Positions 24,483 to 34,252 of a stretch of 64,000 nt of DNA are shown here, one piece after another. The stretch's first letter is position 1, and every line of letters begins with the position of its first letter. A model generated the notes under the pieces. The model did not search any database. It saw nothing but the letters and a program-made list of their open reading frames with translations, and had not been told where the DNA came from. Source of the DNA: Paenibacillus_G elgii_A (GTDB lineage: Bacteria > Bacillota > Bacilli > Paenibacillales > NBRC-103111); contig JBHJMN010000014.1 of the NCBI GenBank assembly GCA_042219835.1, positions 58,204 to 122,203 on the forward strand, read 5' to 3'. A program made the translations under genes and the position numbers.

Positions 24483-26102
24483 TTAATGATTTACGAGCCC
24501 GAGGCGTTCCCGGATTTCTTCCGGCTTGTCGGCCGCCCGGGTCATGCCGAGCAGCGCATACCGGATGCTGTCGACAAGGGCGTGCCAGCTCGCTTCGATA
24601 ATGTTCTCCGATACGCCGACGGTGCTCCACGTGCTATTGAAATCGGTCGATTCGATGAGCACGCGAACTTTCGCTGCCGTGGTATCCTTCTCGTCCAAGA
24701 CGCGCACTTTATAATCGGACAAATGCATGTTGTTAATATCCGGATAATATTCGACCAGACATTTGCGCAAGGCGTTGTCCAGCGCATTCACAGGACCGTT
24801 GCCTTCAGCGGCGTTGTAGATTGTTTTGCCGTGTACGTTCACCTTGACGATCGCTTCGGAAAGCACGGGTTGATCGGCGGACTTGGCTACCATAATTTTA
24901 AACGAGTCAAGCGTGAATACTTCCTCCAGTTTGCCGTAGGCGTCCCGGATCAGAAGCTCCAGCGTGGCGTCCGCGCCTTCGAACTGATAGCCCTGGTGCT
25001 CCATCTCTTTGATTTGCTCGATGAGCTGCTTGGTCTGCTGGTTCGTCGTATCGAAATCCAAGCCCAACTCCTGAGTCTTGAAGACAAGGTTGCTTTGTCC
25101 GGCAAGCTCCGAGACGAGCACGCGCTGCTTGTTGCCGACCAGCTCAGGCTTGATATGCTCGTACGTGCTGGAATCGCGCAAAATCGCCGACACGTGAATT
25201 CCGCCTTTGTGCGCGAAAGCGGCGGAGCCGACATAAGGCTGGTTAACCGGCATATGCATGTTGGCGATTTCGCTGACATAGCGCGCCACGCTCGACAGGC
25301 TGGCCAATTGCTCCGGGCTGATCACATCGTACTTCAGCTTCAACTGCAAATTCGGAATGACCGATACGAGATTGGCATTGCCGCACCGCTCCCCGTAGCC
25401 GTTGATCGTGCCCTGCACTTGCCGGGCACCGGCCATGACGGCAGCCAGGCTGTTCGCTACGCCGAGTTCGCAATCGTTGTGTGCGTGGATGCCGATCGGA
25501 CAGGAGAGCGAGGTCGTCACTTTGGTCACGATAGCTGAAATTTCATGAGGTAGCGAGCCTCCGTTCGTATCGCACAGCGCAATCCAGTCGGCGCCGGCTT
25601 CCTCGGCCTTCTTGATCGTCGCCAGAGCATATTCCGGGTTACTCTTGTAGCCGTCGAAGAAGTGCTCCGCATCGTAAATAACTTCCAGCCCATGATTCTT
25701 CAAATAACGGACTGAATCGTAAATCATCGCCAAATTTTCTTCCAGCGTCGTCTGAATGGCCGTATGCACTTGGAAATCCCACGATTTGCCGAAGATCGCC
25801 GCGGCCTGAACGCCGATTTCAAGAATCCGGTTCAGGTTAGGGTCGTTTTCCGCCAGCGTCTCTTTGCGTCGCGTGCTGCCGAAGGCTGTAATTTTCGCAT
25901 GCGTCAATTTCAGTTCCCTCACGCGCGTGAAAAATTCAATATCCTTGTTATTGCTGCCGGGCCAACCGCCTTCAATATAGGAAACGCCCAGCGCGTCCAG
26001 CTTTTGGGCGATTTTGAGTTTGTCTTCGACGGAGAGGCTGACGCCTTCGCCCTGAGTGCCGTCTCGAAGCGTAGTATCGAAAATTTTAACCGTGCCCGCC
26101 AT
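24483..26102 (-). CDS. cimA: citramalate synthase, 539 aa
   Basis: ATG 26102 with CAGGAGG upstream. Condenses acetyl-CoA and pyruvate to (R)-citramalate, a route to 2-oxobutanoate and isoleucine. The DRE-TIM barrel opens with FDTTLRDGTQGEGVSLS, followed by LCDTNGGSLPHE near residue 210 and GIHAHNDCELGVANSLAA with metal-binding histidines. INGYGERCGNANLVSVIPNL follows. The C-terminal LeuA-dimer regulatory domain starts near 410. Length and the N-terminal pattern separate it from leuA and homocitrate synthase. Confidence 0.92.
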   Translation of the reverse strand: MAGTVKIFDTTLRDGTQGEGVSLSVEDKLKIAQKLDALGVSYIEGGWPGSNNKDIEFFTRVRELKLTHAKITAFGSTRRKETLAENDPNLNRILEIGVQAAAIFGKSWDFQVHTAIQTTLEENLAMIYDSVRYLKNHGLEVIYDAEHFFDGYKSNPEYALATIKKAEEAGADWIALCDTNGGSLPHEISAIVTKVTTSLSCPIGIHAHNDCELGVANSLAAVMAGARQVQGTINGYGERCGNANLVSVIPNLQLKLKYDVISPEQLASLSSVARYVSEIANMHMPVNQPYVGSAAFAHKGGIHVSAILRDSSTYEHIKPELVGNKQRVLVSELAGQSNLVFKTQELGLDFDTTNQQTKQLIEQIKEMEHQGYQFEGADATLELLIRDAYGKLEEVFTLDSFKIMVAKSADQPVLSEAIVKVNVHGKTIYNAAEGNGPVNALDNALRKCLVEYYPDINNMHLSDYKVRVLDEKDTTAAKVRVLIESTDFNSTWSTVGVSENIIEASWHALVDSIRYALLGMTRAADKPEEIRERLGLVNH

Positions 26103-26267
26103 AATGATCCTCCTGTTTATCCAAACGTTTTATTGCGCTAAAGTATAATTTATAATTATAGCACAATGTATCTGCAGAAGGGTATGCTAATCCTGAAAAT
26201 ATCCCCGGCTTGACCCCGGCGCGTCGGGCGAATTATGCTGTAAGTAAGAGGACGGGAGGCAGATGCC

Positions 26268-27575
26268 ATGGTTGAGACAGATGGGAGGGCCAACGGCTAC
26301 CCCGTGAACGGAAGAGTGATTCTCCACATCGATATGAACGCGTTCTATTGCTCGGTCCATGAAGCGGTAGAACCCGAAAAATACAAAGACAAACCTATTG
26401 CAGTAGCCGGAAGCGTGGAACTGCGCAAGGGTATTATCGTAACCTGCTCCTATAAGGCGAGGGCGCGCGGAGTGAAGACCGGGATGCTGGTGCGGGAAGC
26501 CGATAAGCTCTGCCCCGGCTTAATCTTGATTCGTCCGGATTTTGACCTGTACAGGCAGTTCTCCAGACGGTTTATGAAGATCACATACGAATATTCACCG
26601 CTCGTCGAAGCGGTGTCGATAGACGAATGCTACGTCGATATTACCGGTTCCAAGATGTTCGGAACCCCGCTCGAAATCGCCGAAACGATTCAAAAACGAA
26701 TCCGCGAAGAGCTTCATCTGCCATGCTCGATCGGTGTTGCGCCGAACAAGCTGCTGGCCAAAATGGCTTCCGATATGAAAAAGCCCAACGGCATCTCGGT
26801 GCTGCGCAAACGGGACGTGCCGTCCGTCCTGTGGCCGCACCCGTGCGCCAGCTTGTTCGGCATCGGCAAGAAGACCGCGGAAAAGCTGAAGCGGCTGCAA
26901 ATTCATACGCTCGGCCAGTTGGCCAATGCCGACGAGCGGCTGCTGAGCGACCGGTTCGGCGTGCTCGGCCCGGCATTGAAGCGGGCGGCCAATGGCGAGG
27001 ACAACTCGCTGGTTAATCCGGATAAAGAACAAAGCAAATCGATCGGCCATGCGACGACATTGCCGGTTAATTATACGGACCGGGACGACATCCACCGGGT
27101 GTTTCTAAACTTGTCCGACCAAGTCGGGCGGCGGCTGCGCCGGCAGGGCTTGGTCGCAGAGACGGTTCAGATCTCGATACGCGATCCCGATATGAAGACG
27201 ATCACACGGGCTTCGAAGCTGCCCGAGCCTTCGGAAAGCGCGGACGACTTCTACAAAACGGCCTGCCAATTGTTCGACGCTCATTGGAGCGAAGGGGTCC
27301 CTGTACGATTGCTTGGCGTGACGCTGCAGAATCTGACAGCCAAGCAGGACCTTGCCGTCCAGCTCGACTTGTTCAGTTATCAGAAGCAGCCTGTAAAGGA
27401 GAAGCTGAATCAGGCGATGGACGCGCTTCGCGACAAGTACGGCGAAGGCGTGATTCTGACTGCGGGGATGCTTGGCAACGATCCTTCCGCGCTCATCCGC
27501 AACACAAAGAGGCGCGGCACGTCGCTGCAAATGGATCATCTCCGGTTAAAGGGGCTGGAGGAGGAAGATTATTGA
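26268..27575 (+). CDS. dinB: DNA polymerase IV (Y family), 435 aa
   Basis: ATG 26268 with GGGAGG upstream. Translesion polymerase. Catalytic motifs are HIDMNAFYCSVHEAVEP near residue 25 and VEAVSIDECYVDITGS near 120, which carry the metal-binding Asp and Asp-Glu. CSIGVAPNKLLAKMASDMKKPNG and the thumb GIGKKTAEKLKRLQI follow, then the little-finger domain. The C-terminal segment AVQLDLFSYQ resembles a beta-clamp binding motif. The stop codon overlaps the TTG start of mobB. Confidence 0.93.
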   Translation: MVETDGRANGYPVNGRVILHIDMNAFYCSVHEAVEPEKYKDKPIAVAGSVELRKGIIVTCSYKARARGVKTGMLVREADKLCPGLILIRPDFDLYRQFSRRFMKITYEYSPLVEAVSIDECYVDITGSKMFGTPLEIAETIQKRIREELHLPCSIGVAPNKLLAKMASDMKKPNGISVLRKRDVPSVLWPHPCASLFGIGKKTAEKLKRLQIHTLGQLANADERLLSDRFGVLGPALKRAANGEDNSLVNPDKEQSKSIGHATTLPVNYTDRDDIHRVFLNLSDQVGRRLRRQGLVAETVQISIRDPDMKTITRASKLPEPSESADDFYKTACQLFDAHWSEGVPVRLLGVTLQNLTAKQDLAVQLDLFSYQKQPVKEKLNQAMDALRDKYGEGVILTAGMLGNDPSALIRNTKRRGTSLQMDHLRLKGLEEEDY

Positions 27576-28075
27576 CGACGATTATCGGGTTCGCCGGTTA
27601 TTCCAACAGCGGCAAAACGACGTTGATTTCGCTGCTGGTTCCATATTTTGAGGAGCGGGGCATCAAGGTCGCGGTAATAAAACACGATGCGCACGGGCAT
27701 TATAAGGAAGCTCCCGCAGCGGATTCCACGATGTTTATCCGGTCTGGGGCATCGGCTTCCGTCGTCTTGTCCCCGGATGCCGTAAGAACATACGAGCGTA
27801 AAACGGCCACGCTTCGGGAGACGATCGAGCGGTTAAAAGGAAGCTACGAGCTGATTTTAATAGAAGGCTTCAAGCGGGAGCCGCACGATAAAATCGCCGT
27901 GTTCCGGACGGAGGAGCAAGCGCGGATCGTACAACAACTCGCTGCGCCCCCGATCGCTTGCATAGCCGCGGATCGGAAGCTGGCAGAAGCCGCGGCGCCG
28001 GGCATCCCTTCCTTTTCTATGGACGCTGTAGAGTCCGTCGCCGAGTTTATCCGCTCCCGCATGAGGAATCCATAA
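27572..28075 (+). CDS. mobB: molybdopterin-guanine dinucleotide biosynthesis protein MobB, 167 aa
   Basis: TTG 27572 is used, after GGAGGAGG; it overlaps the dinB stop by four bases (TTGA). The P-loop is IIGFAGYSNSGKTTLISLLV at the N-terminus. IKHDAHGHY and DSTMFIRSGASASVVLS are MobB hallmarks, and LILIEGFKREPHDKIAVFR follows. MobB is a GTP-binding accessory factor in attaching GMP to molybdopterin. No other molybdenum-cofactor gene is in this window. Confidence 0.88.
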   Translation: MTTIIGFAGYSNSGKTTLISLLVPYFEERGIKVAVIKHDAHGHYKEAPAADSTMFIRSGASASVVLSPDAVRTYERKTATLRETIERLKGSYELILIEGFKREPHDKIAVFRTEEQARIVQQLAAPPIACIAADRKLAEAAAPGIPSFSMDAVESVAEFIRSRMRNP

Positions 28076-28108
28076 CGAAGCGGTATCATATCGTTCGCTA
28101 CTTTCTAT

Positions 28109-28137
28109 TTGAACTTTGTAAGCTTTTATATTATATT
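28109..28137 (+). promoter_or_regulatory. promoter of the ferredoxin gene
   Basis: TTGAAC at 28109-28114, 17-nt spacer, TATATT at 28132-28137. Confidence 0.6.
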
Positions 28138-28176
28138 TTAGAATGTGGTTACACAATCAAGGGAGGAAGATTAAAC

Positions 28177-28410
28177 ATGGCAAAATATACATGGGTTGAA
28201 AAAGATACCTGTATCGCTTGCGGCGCCTGTGGAGCAACGGCTCCGGACATTTACGACTACGACGATGAGGGTCTCGCGGAAGTCATTTACGAAGGCGACG
28301 GCAACAAAGGCGTAACCGAAATTCCTGAAGATTTGTACGATGATTTGCAGGATGCTCAGGACGGCTGCCCGACAGATTCCATCAAAGTCGCAGACACCCC
28401 TTTTAACTAA
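28177..28410 (+). CDS. fer: [4Fe-4S] ferredoxin, 77 aa
   Basis: ATG 28177 with GGGAGGAAG upstream. Small, acidic electron carrier of the Bacillus Fer type. The cluster ligands are CIACGACGATAP near residue 12 (CxxCxxC) and GCPTDSI near 63. With only four cysteines, one cluster is expected. It has its own promoter and terminator. Confidence 0.93.
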   Translation: MAKYTWVEKDTCIACGACGATAPDIYDYDDEGLAEVIYEGDGNKGVTEIPEDLYDDLQDAQDGCPTDSIKVADTPFN

Positions 28411-28436
28411 TACTCCGAAACCTGCAGCTTCATAGC

Positions 28437-28473
28437 AAAGAGCCTGTTTCCCAGTGGAAGCAGGCTCTTTTTC
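28437..28473 (+). terminator. terminator of fer
   Basis: AAAGAGCCTG and CAGGCTCTTTTT arms. Confidence 0.85.
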
Positions 28474-28563
28474 TAGCGGGTCAACCTGAAATAAATAACT
28501 TCGGTTCGGCATTTTATGGTAAGATGAATAGCGGAAACTGCCAGAAAAACAGGGGGCTTTTTC

Positions 28564-30384
28564 ATGAAAAAGGGATGGAGCAAAACCGGCGTTATCGCGG
28601 CGGGCAATGCGGTTATCGTGCTGTTGTGCATCGTGCTTTTGACGACTGGGGCGCTCAAGGTATTATCCGACAATTTATACAATTTTAACGTGACGCAAAC
28701 CATGACTCAAGCCCCGCACGAGGATATTGTCGTCGTCGGCATCGATTCCGCCTCCATTCGGGAAGTAGGGCCTTATCCGTGGGACCGCAAAGTATACGCA
28801 GAGCTGATCAAACAGCTTGAAAGCGCGGGCGTCAAAGCGATCGGCTTCGATATCGAGTTATACTCCGAAAGCGACAAGCCGGAAAGCGACCGGGCGCTGG
28901 CCGACGAATTGGCCAAACATAACAACATCGTCATTCCATCCCATGCGAACCTAGAAAATAAATTCGACCGGTCGATGAAAGTGAAGGCAGGGGAGCTGCT
29001 GACTGCACGCTCGGTAACGGAACCGATTCCCTCCTTTCGCCGGTCAGTTGGAAAATCGCATATCAATGCGGCCTACGACAGCGATGGCGTCATTCGCTCC
29101 AACTGGCTGCAGATCAATTCGCCTCAAGGGGTATATCTATCGTTTGGGCTTGCGATGGCGCAGCTTGCCGGAGTCGATGTAAGCCGGTATCTGAACCTGC
29201 CTTTATTGGACGGACGTCCCAAGTCGGAGATGCTGATCCGCTGGGATGCAAAGGAATTTGATTTTGAAACGATTCCTTTCGCCAAAGTGCTGAAGGGCGG
29301 CGTGCCCCCTCAGACGTTTAAGGATCGGCTAGTGCTTGTCGGCTATACGGCTCCCGGCTCGGACGAGGGAGTTACCCCGGTGGAGAAGCACATGCATCTG
29401 GTGTATGCGCATGCCAATATTTTAAATCAGATCTTAAAGCAGCAGGTCGTGCTGCCTATAGACAAGCGGATCGAATTTGGACTTACGCTTCTGGTCGTTC
29501 TGCTGCTCGGGTGGGTGACTTGGCGGCTGCGGGCCATCAGCGGAGCTGTTTTTGCGATAGGGGTCGTCGCGCTTCTGTTCGTCGGACAGTACGGGTATTT
29601 TGCGGTAACCTCGCAGTATTTGGACATTGTCGATGCGGTGGCTTGCGGGCTTCTCGCTTATTCCGGTAATTTGTCGATGAAAACCTATTTTGAGACGAAG
29701 CAAAAAAACTACATTACCAAGCAGTTCGGACGCTATATTTCTCCCGACCTGGTCAAAGCGATTGCAAGCAGTGAGCAGGAAATCCAGCTCGGGGGGATCA
29801 GCAAGGAGCTAACCGTTCTGTTCCTCGATGTCCGCGGGTTTACCCCGCTGTCCGAGAAGTTGAAGCCCGAAGAAGTAGTCGACTTCTTGAATATGATGTT
29901 TAACTTAATCACGGAGCGGGCCCTCGAAAACCGCGGCACGATCGACAAATTTATCGGGGATGCGGCGATGATCCTGTATAATGCTCCGCTGGATGTGCCG
30001 AATCATCCGTATTATGCGGTCAAAACCGCCTATGAAATTCAGCAGGGAATGGAGAAGGTGCGCGCCGAGGTGCTGGAAAAATACGGCGTTTCGATCAGCA
30101 TCGGCATCGGTATTAACACCGGCGATGTCGTGGTCGGCAATATCGGGTCTTACTTGCGGGTCGACTATACGGCGATTGGCGACAACGTGAATACGGCCGC
30201 CCGCATCGAGTCCAATACGAAGCCGAATCAGATCCTTGTGTCCGAAGCGACTTACGAGCTGACGAAATACGCTTTCGATTATCAATTTGCCGGGGAGAAG
30301 TTAATGAAAGGCAAAAGCGTCCCGCTCAAGCTCTTTGAGCTGCTGGGAATGAAAGACGTTCATTTGCCGAAATTCGTTGAATAA
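28564..30384 (+). CDS. CHASE2-domain adenylate cyclase (class III), 606 aa
   Basis: ATG with AGGGGG upstream. One N-terminal helix (residues about 10-32) leads to an extracytoplasmic CHASE2 domain: DIVVVGIDSASIREVGPYPW, GFDIELYSES, then LVLVGYTAPGSDEGVTP. Three membrane helices (about 320-395) follow, then a cytosolic cyclase domain from about 415. Catalytic residues are intact: metal Asp in VLFLDVRGFTPL and in IDKFIGDAAMILYN, and the transition-state Asn/Arg in GDNVNTAARIES. The DYTAIGD stretch fits ATP specificity. It heads a run with FecR- and NHL-domain genes. Confidence 0.9.
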   Translation: MKKGWSKTGVIAAGNAVIVLLCIVLLTTGALKVLSDNLYNFNVTQTMTQAPHEDIVVVGIDSASIREVGPYPWDRKVYAELIKQLESAGVKAIGFDIELYSESDKPESDRALADELAKHNNIVIPSHANLENKFDRSMKVKAGELLTARSVTEPIPSFRRSVGKSHINAAYDSDGVIRSNWLQINSPQGVYLSFGLAMAQLAGVDVSRYLNLPLLDGRPKSEMLIRWDAKEFDFETIPFAKVLKGGVPPQTFKDRLVLVGYTAPGSDEGVTPVEKHMHLVYAHANILNQILKQQVVLPIDKRIEFGLTLLVVLLLGWVTWRLRAISGAVFAIGVVALLFVGQYGYFAVTSQYLDIVDAVACGLLAYSGNLSMKTYFETKQKNYITKQFGRYISPDLVKAIASSEQEIQLGGISKELTVLFLDVRGFTPLSEKLKPEEVVDFLNMMFNLITERALENRGTIDKFIGDAAMILYNAPLDVPNHPYYAVKTAYEIQQGMEKVRAEVLEKYGVSISIGIGINTGDVVVGNIGSYLRVDYTAIGDNVNTAARIESNTKPNQILVSEATYELTKYAFDYQFAGEKLMKGKSVPLKLFELLGMKDVHLPKFVE

Positions 30385-30443
30385 TGCCGGTTCTCACTTT
30401 ACAATATTGATTAGATTTTTGGATTCTGGAAAGGAGTTTTGTT

Positions 30444-32540
30444 GTGGCGAACGCAGGAAGGTTCAATCGACGGAAGCGGAAGCCGGTATTTTGGGCGCTT
30501 GTTTTCGCAATGGCGCTTCAAGGGACAACCTCGATCGCTCTCGCAAGCCCGGCGAATGCCAAATCGGCCCGGTCGGCGGCTGTCGTTGAAGTAACGGGAG
30601 ATGTAACCTACAAGAAATCGGGCGGCCTCAGGTCATATGCGGCGTATCAGGACTTGAATTTGAATCAGGGCGATTCGATCGTGACCGGTCCGTCCTCCTC
30701 GGTCGTGCTGCGGGTCGTGGACCGCGAAGACGAGATTACGATCGGCGCAAATTCCGAAGTATATATATCTGAACTGGTTGAAAAAAACGGCGGCAAGAAA
30801 ACCAAGGTGAAATCTTGGGCAGGCAGCTTATGGGCGAAAGTCAAATCCTTGGTCGGCGCGAAAGATGAATTCGAAGTCGAGACGCCGACGGCGGTCATGG
30901 GTGTCAGGGGAACGAACTTCATGACGTCCGTCAATTGGAAGACAGGGAAAACGACGATGGCTGTGGCAGCGGGAATCGTTTCCGTTTCGGAGGCCGAATC
31001 CGCTGCGGACCGCGGGAAAGCGCAGGATGCGGGAAGCGTGTCCGTGTATCCGGCTCAGCAGGCGAGTCTCGATTCCCCCGGGCTGAATAACGATCTAAGG
31101 ACCCGGGCGGAGTACGCGGACCCGAAAGCATTGGTAGAAGCCGCGGATAAAAAAGTGCTTGAAAGCTTTATCAAGAATATCGGGGATATTCAGAAAGAAC
31201 AAGATAAAATAAAAGCGCAGCTCCAGGAAAATCTCGATAAAGGCGTGAATAAACCGGACGGGCGTTCGATTCTGAAAATCACGACGCCAGCAGGTTTGGA
31301 CGCCGTAAGAAACAATTTCGACCGGTTTCTGTCCCACTTGGCCAAATCGGCCGTAGACGCAGGGAAGTTAACTCAAAAAGCGGTGGATGACGCCAACGCG
31401 AACATTGCCGACGCCTCAAGAAAGCTTGATATTCACAACCCACCTGCATTAGATAAAAATGCAGGCATCGATCCGGAAGTGGAGCAGTTGAAGAATCAGG
31501 CAGAGCAAATAAATACGGCATTCGAGCAGGAACAAAGGCAGCTGCGCGAAAATCAGGCGAAGCTTGCGACATTGCTGGATCGTATTGAAGCCGACAGGCA
31601 GCGGATTCAGGACCAGAACCGGAAAGCCGTTGCTGAAGCGGATCAAAAGGCAACGGATCAATATACCAGCACGCTTAGTGGGGACGAGAAGAAACAATTC
31701 GAGGAAAGCCAAAGGAAAAACGCCAATCAGCCTGCTCCCGATTCATCCTCCCGTCCGACTTCGCCTCCCGCAGATTCCGGGAGCGACAGCGGTTCGGGAG
31801 GCGGTTCCACGGACGACCGTCCTTCCGCCCCCGTGCTGATCAGCCCGACGGCGGAAGCGACGGTGCGGAACCCGGTGCAAATTAAATTGAAAGCCGCCGC
31901 CGGGACAACCGTCCGTGTGCTGAACGGTACGGAGGAAGTCGGGCGTGCAGCCGGACAGGGGAATAGCGAGGTCGCCGTTACGCTTCGGGCGCTGCAACCC
32001 GGAACCTACAATCTCAAGGCGCAGGCTTTCCGCGAATCTGAAGCAAGCGTACCGGTTTCGATACCGCCGATTCATATTTTGGGAGTCGGTCTGTCGCAAG
32101 TCGGAGGCATCGAGGACGGGAAAATCGGTTTAGCGTTGACGATGAAAGGCTTTACGCCCGCTGTGCCGTTCTATTCCGTCGAAGCGCATCTGCTTTACGA
32201 TAAGGCGGCGCTGGATTACCGAGGTCCGGCTGATCTGACGCCCGTTCCCGGGACCGTATTCCATGGTTCACAAGCGGCAGAGACGCTTCGTCAGATAAGC
32301 GACGCATCCAGGAGCGAATTGATCTATGCGGCGACGGCCTTTGAAACGCAAGGCTCCGGCGCCATACCGCCGATTCAATTAAGCGAAGATACCTTGCTTG
32401 TAAACGTGCCTTTATCGGTTGTCGATTCGGCCGCCGATTCCGCCAAGGTCGACTTGGCTTATATCAAAATCATCGATAAACAAGGGAACACGGTATACGA
32501 AAGCAAAGACATTCAACCGATCAGCGTCGGTACGAAGTAA
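30444..32540 (+). CDS. secreted FecR-domain protein with coiled-coil and cohesin-like C-terminal region, 698 aa
   Basis: GTG start with AAAGGAG upstream. A signal peptide covers about residues 1-39 (VFWALVFAMALQGTTSIALA). A FecR-like domain follows, with VTYKKSGGLRSYAAY, NQGDSIVTGPSSSVVLRV and the hallmark VETPTAVMGVRGTNFM near residue 150. Residues 265-430 are charged, Gln/Glu/Lys-rich helix, followed by a Pro/Ser/Asp/Gly linker. The final 150 residues are beta-rich and cohesin-like. It lies 59 nt after the CHASE2 cyclase, so FecR may present a signal to CHASE2. That link is inference. Confidence 0.8.
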   Translation: MANAGRFNRRKRKPVFWALVFAMALQGTTSIALASPANAKSARSAAVVEVTGDVTYKKSGGLRSYAAYQDLNLNQGDSIVTGPSSSVVLRVVDREDEITIGANSEVYISELVEKNGGKKTKVKSWAGSLWAKVKSLVGAKDEFEVETPTAVMGVRGTNFMTSVNWKTGKTTMAVAAGIVSVSEAESAADRGKAQDAGSVSVYPAQQASLDSPGLNNDLRTRAEYADPKALVEAADKKVLESFIKNIGDIQKEQDKIKAQLQENLDKGVNKPDGRSILKITTPAGLDAVRNNFDRFLSHLAKSAVDAGKLTQKAVDDANANIADASRKLDIHNPPALDKNAGIDPEVEQLKNQAEQINTAFEQEQRQLRENQAKLATLLDRIEADRQRIQDQNRKAVAEADQKATDQYTSTLSGDEKKQFEESQRKNANQPAPDSSSRPTSPPADSGSDSGSGGGSTDDRPSAPVLISPTAEATVRNPVQIKLKAAAGTTVRVLNGTEEVGRAAGQGNSEVAVTLRALQPGTYNLKAQAFRESEASVPVSIPPIHILGVGLSQVGGIEDGKIGLALTMKGFTPAVPFYSVEAHLLYDKAALDYRGPADLTPVPGTVFHGSQAAETLRQISDASRSELIYAATAFETQGSGAIPPIQLSEDTLLVNVPLSVVDSAADSAKVDLAYIKIIDKQGNTVYESKDIQPISVGTK

Positions 32541-32567
32541 GGTGCGGGATATGGGAAGGAGCAAGCT

Positions 32568-34160
32568 ATGAAAAAAGCAACGAAACGAATTGCCGTGTCT
32601 TTTCTTATGTCTGCCATGATCAGCGTATCGAGCGCACAAGCTGCCGCTTGGTCGAAGGATGCCCTGCGGGGCGAGAACGGACAACCGTTAACGGAGATGA
32701 CGACATTGGCCGGAAACGGCGGCTTGGGGAGTGCGGACGGAACGGGCGCATCCGCTTCCTTTCGGATGCCGGCAGGACTGGCCGTATTGAAGGACGGCAC
32801 GGTGTTGGTCTCGGATTCCCGAAACCAGCGGATTCGCAAACTATCGCAAGGGACGGTCAGTACCTTCGCGGGTACAGCTTATAAACAGGACGGCAAAGGC
32901 TTCCCTGTCGGCGCACTGTTGGACGGGCAGAGCGATGCGTCGCTTTTCAACGAGCCTCAAGGACTAGCGTCCGACGCCAAGGGCAATGTATACGTTGCCG
33001 ATTCGGGAAACCATGCAATCCGTAAAATCGATACCGCCGGTCAGGTCAGCACCGTCGCCGGCAGCGGGCTGCTTGGAAAAAAGGACGGCCAAGGGAAGGA
33101 TGCTTTGTTCTATCGTCCGACGGATGTTGCCGTCGCGGCCGACGGTACCTTATACGTGGCGGACTCGCTCAATCATGCGATTCGAAGCATCTCCCCTGCG
33201 GGCGAAGTCAAGACGCTGAACGCCTTGTCGTCCCGTGTCGCAGAACTGTTTCCCGGACAAGTATCGCCTGCGGGCGATTTTGCTGATGGGGATTTGAAAA
33301 GCGCCAAATTTAACGAGCCGACAGCTCTTGTGCTGGACGCCAAAGGAAATTTGATCGTGAGCGATTCCGGGAACCAGCGCATCCGATATATCAATTTGCA
33401 GCAGGGGAAAGTATCGACGCTCGCGGGCGGAGGCCAGGCGGCCACGAAAAAAGAGCTGCACATTCCGGGCGGCTTCGTCGACGGAAGCGCGGCGGAGGCG
33501 CGGTTTAACTTCCCGATGGGCCTTGCTCTGACGGAGGAAGGCGGCCTTGTCGTTGCCGACAGTCAGAACCATGCGATTCGCTACTTGCTGGACGGGCAAG
33601 TCAGTACGATTGCCGGAGCAGCCGACCGCACAACCGGAAATGCCGATGGGATTGAAGGAAGCGCTGCGCTCCACCGCCCGATGGATGTCGCCGTTCGTGC
33701 CGACGGATCGGTGCTGGTGGCCGACGCCTACAACAACAAGCTTCGCGAAGTCAGCCTGTATCGATTACCGGACAGTTTTCCGAAGGACGGCGGCGTCAAA
33801 GTCGTCGTGAATCGCCAACAGATCGCGTTCGAGGCTCAGCCGGAGATCGTCAATGGAAGAACGATGGTTCCGATCCGGGCGATTACGGAAGCGCTTGGAT
33901 ATAAAGTGACGTTCGACGATGCGATTCGGGCCGTACAACTCGGCAAGGACGGCGAGACGATCGAGTTGTATATCGGAAAGACCGGGATCAAACGGGCGAT
34001 ACCCGGACAGGAAGCAACCGTTAAACCGACGGATGTCGAGCCGTTTATTTCGCAAAATCTCACCTTTGTACCGGTACGTTTCTTTGCCGAAGAAATCGGA
34101 ATGGACGTTCAATGGGATGGGGCGACACGTACGGCGATCCTGCGGAGTAAAACGAAATAG
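32568..34160 (+). CDS. secreted NHL-repeat protein with copper-amine-oxidase-N-like (stalk) domain, 530 aa
   Basis: ATG with GAAGGAG upstream. Signal peptide in residues 1-26. Five to six NHL repeats fill residues about 45-400, each with a pattern like GLAVLKDGTVLVSDSRNQRIRK or DVAVAADGTLYVADSLNHAI, giving a beta-propeller. The C-terminal domain has VNGRTMVPIRAITEALGYKV and NLTFVPVRFFAEEIGMDVQW, the repeated stalk module common on Paenibacillus surface proteins. It ends the cyclase run, 28 nt after the FecR gene. A binding role at the cell surface is inferred. Confidence 0.85.
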   Translation: MKKATKRIAVSFLMSAMISVSSAQAAAWSKDALRGENGQPLTEMTTLAGNGGLGSADGTGASASFRMPAGLAVLKDGTVLVSDSRNQRIRKLSQGTVSTFAGTAYKQDGKGFPVGALLDGQSDASLFNEPQGLASDAKGNVYVADSGNHAIRKIDTAGQVSTVAGSGLLGKKDGQGKDALFYRPTDVAVAADGTLYVADSLNHAIRSISPAGEVKTLNALSSRVAELFPGQVSPAGDFADGDLKSAKFNEPTALVLDAKGNLIVSDSGNQRIRYINLQQGKVSTLAGGGQAATKKELHIPGGFVDGSAAEARFNFPMGLALTEEGGLVVADSQNHAIRYLLDGQVSTIAGAADRTTGNADGIEGSAALHRPMDVAVRADGSVLVADAYNNKLREVSLYRLPDSFPKDGGVKVVVNRQQIAFEAQPEIVNGRTMVPIRAITEALGYKVTFDDAIRAVQLGKDGETIELYIGKTGIKRAIPGQEATVKPTDVEPFISQNLTFVPVRFFAEEIGMDVQWDGATRTAILRSKTK

Positions 34161-34187
34161 ATCCAATTCATTTAATTTCGACCAAAT

Positions 34188-34240
34188 AAGACCTGTTCCG
34201 AGAAGAGCATTTAAGGCTCCAGTCTCGGAATAGGTCTTTT
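34188..34240 (+). terminator. terminator of the cyclase-FecR-NHL operon
   Basis: AAGACCTGTTCCGAGA pairs with TCTCGGAATAGGTCTT and is followed by TTTT. Confidence 0.85.
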
Positions 34241-34252
34241 CGATGAGTGATC

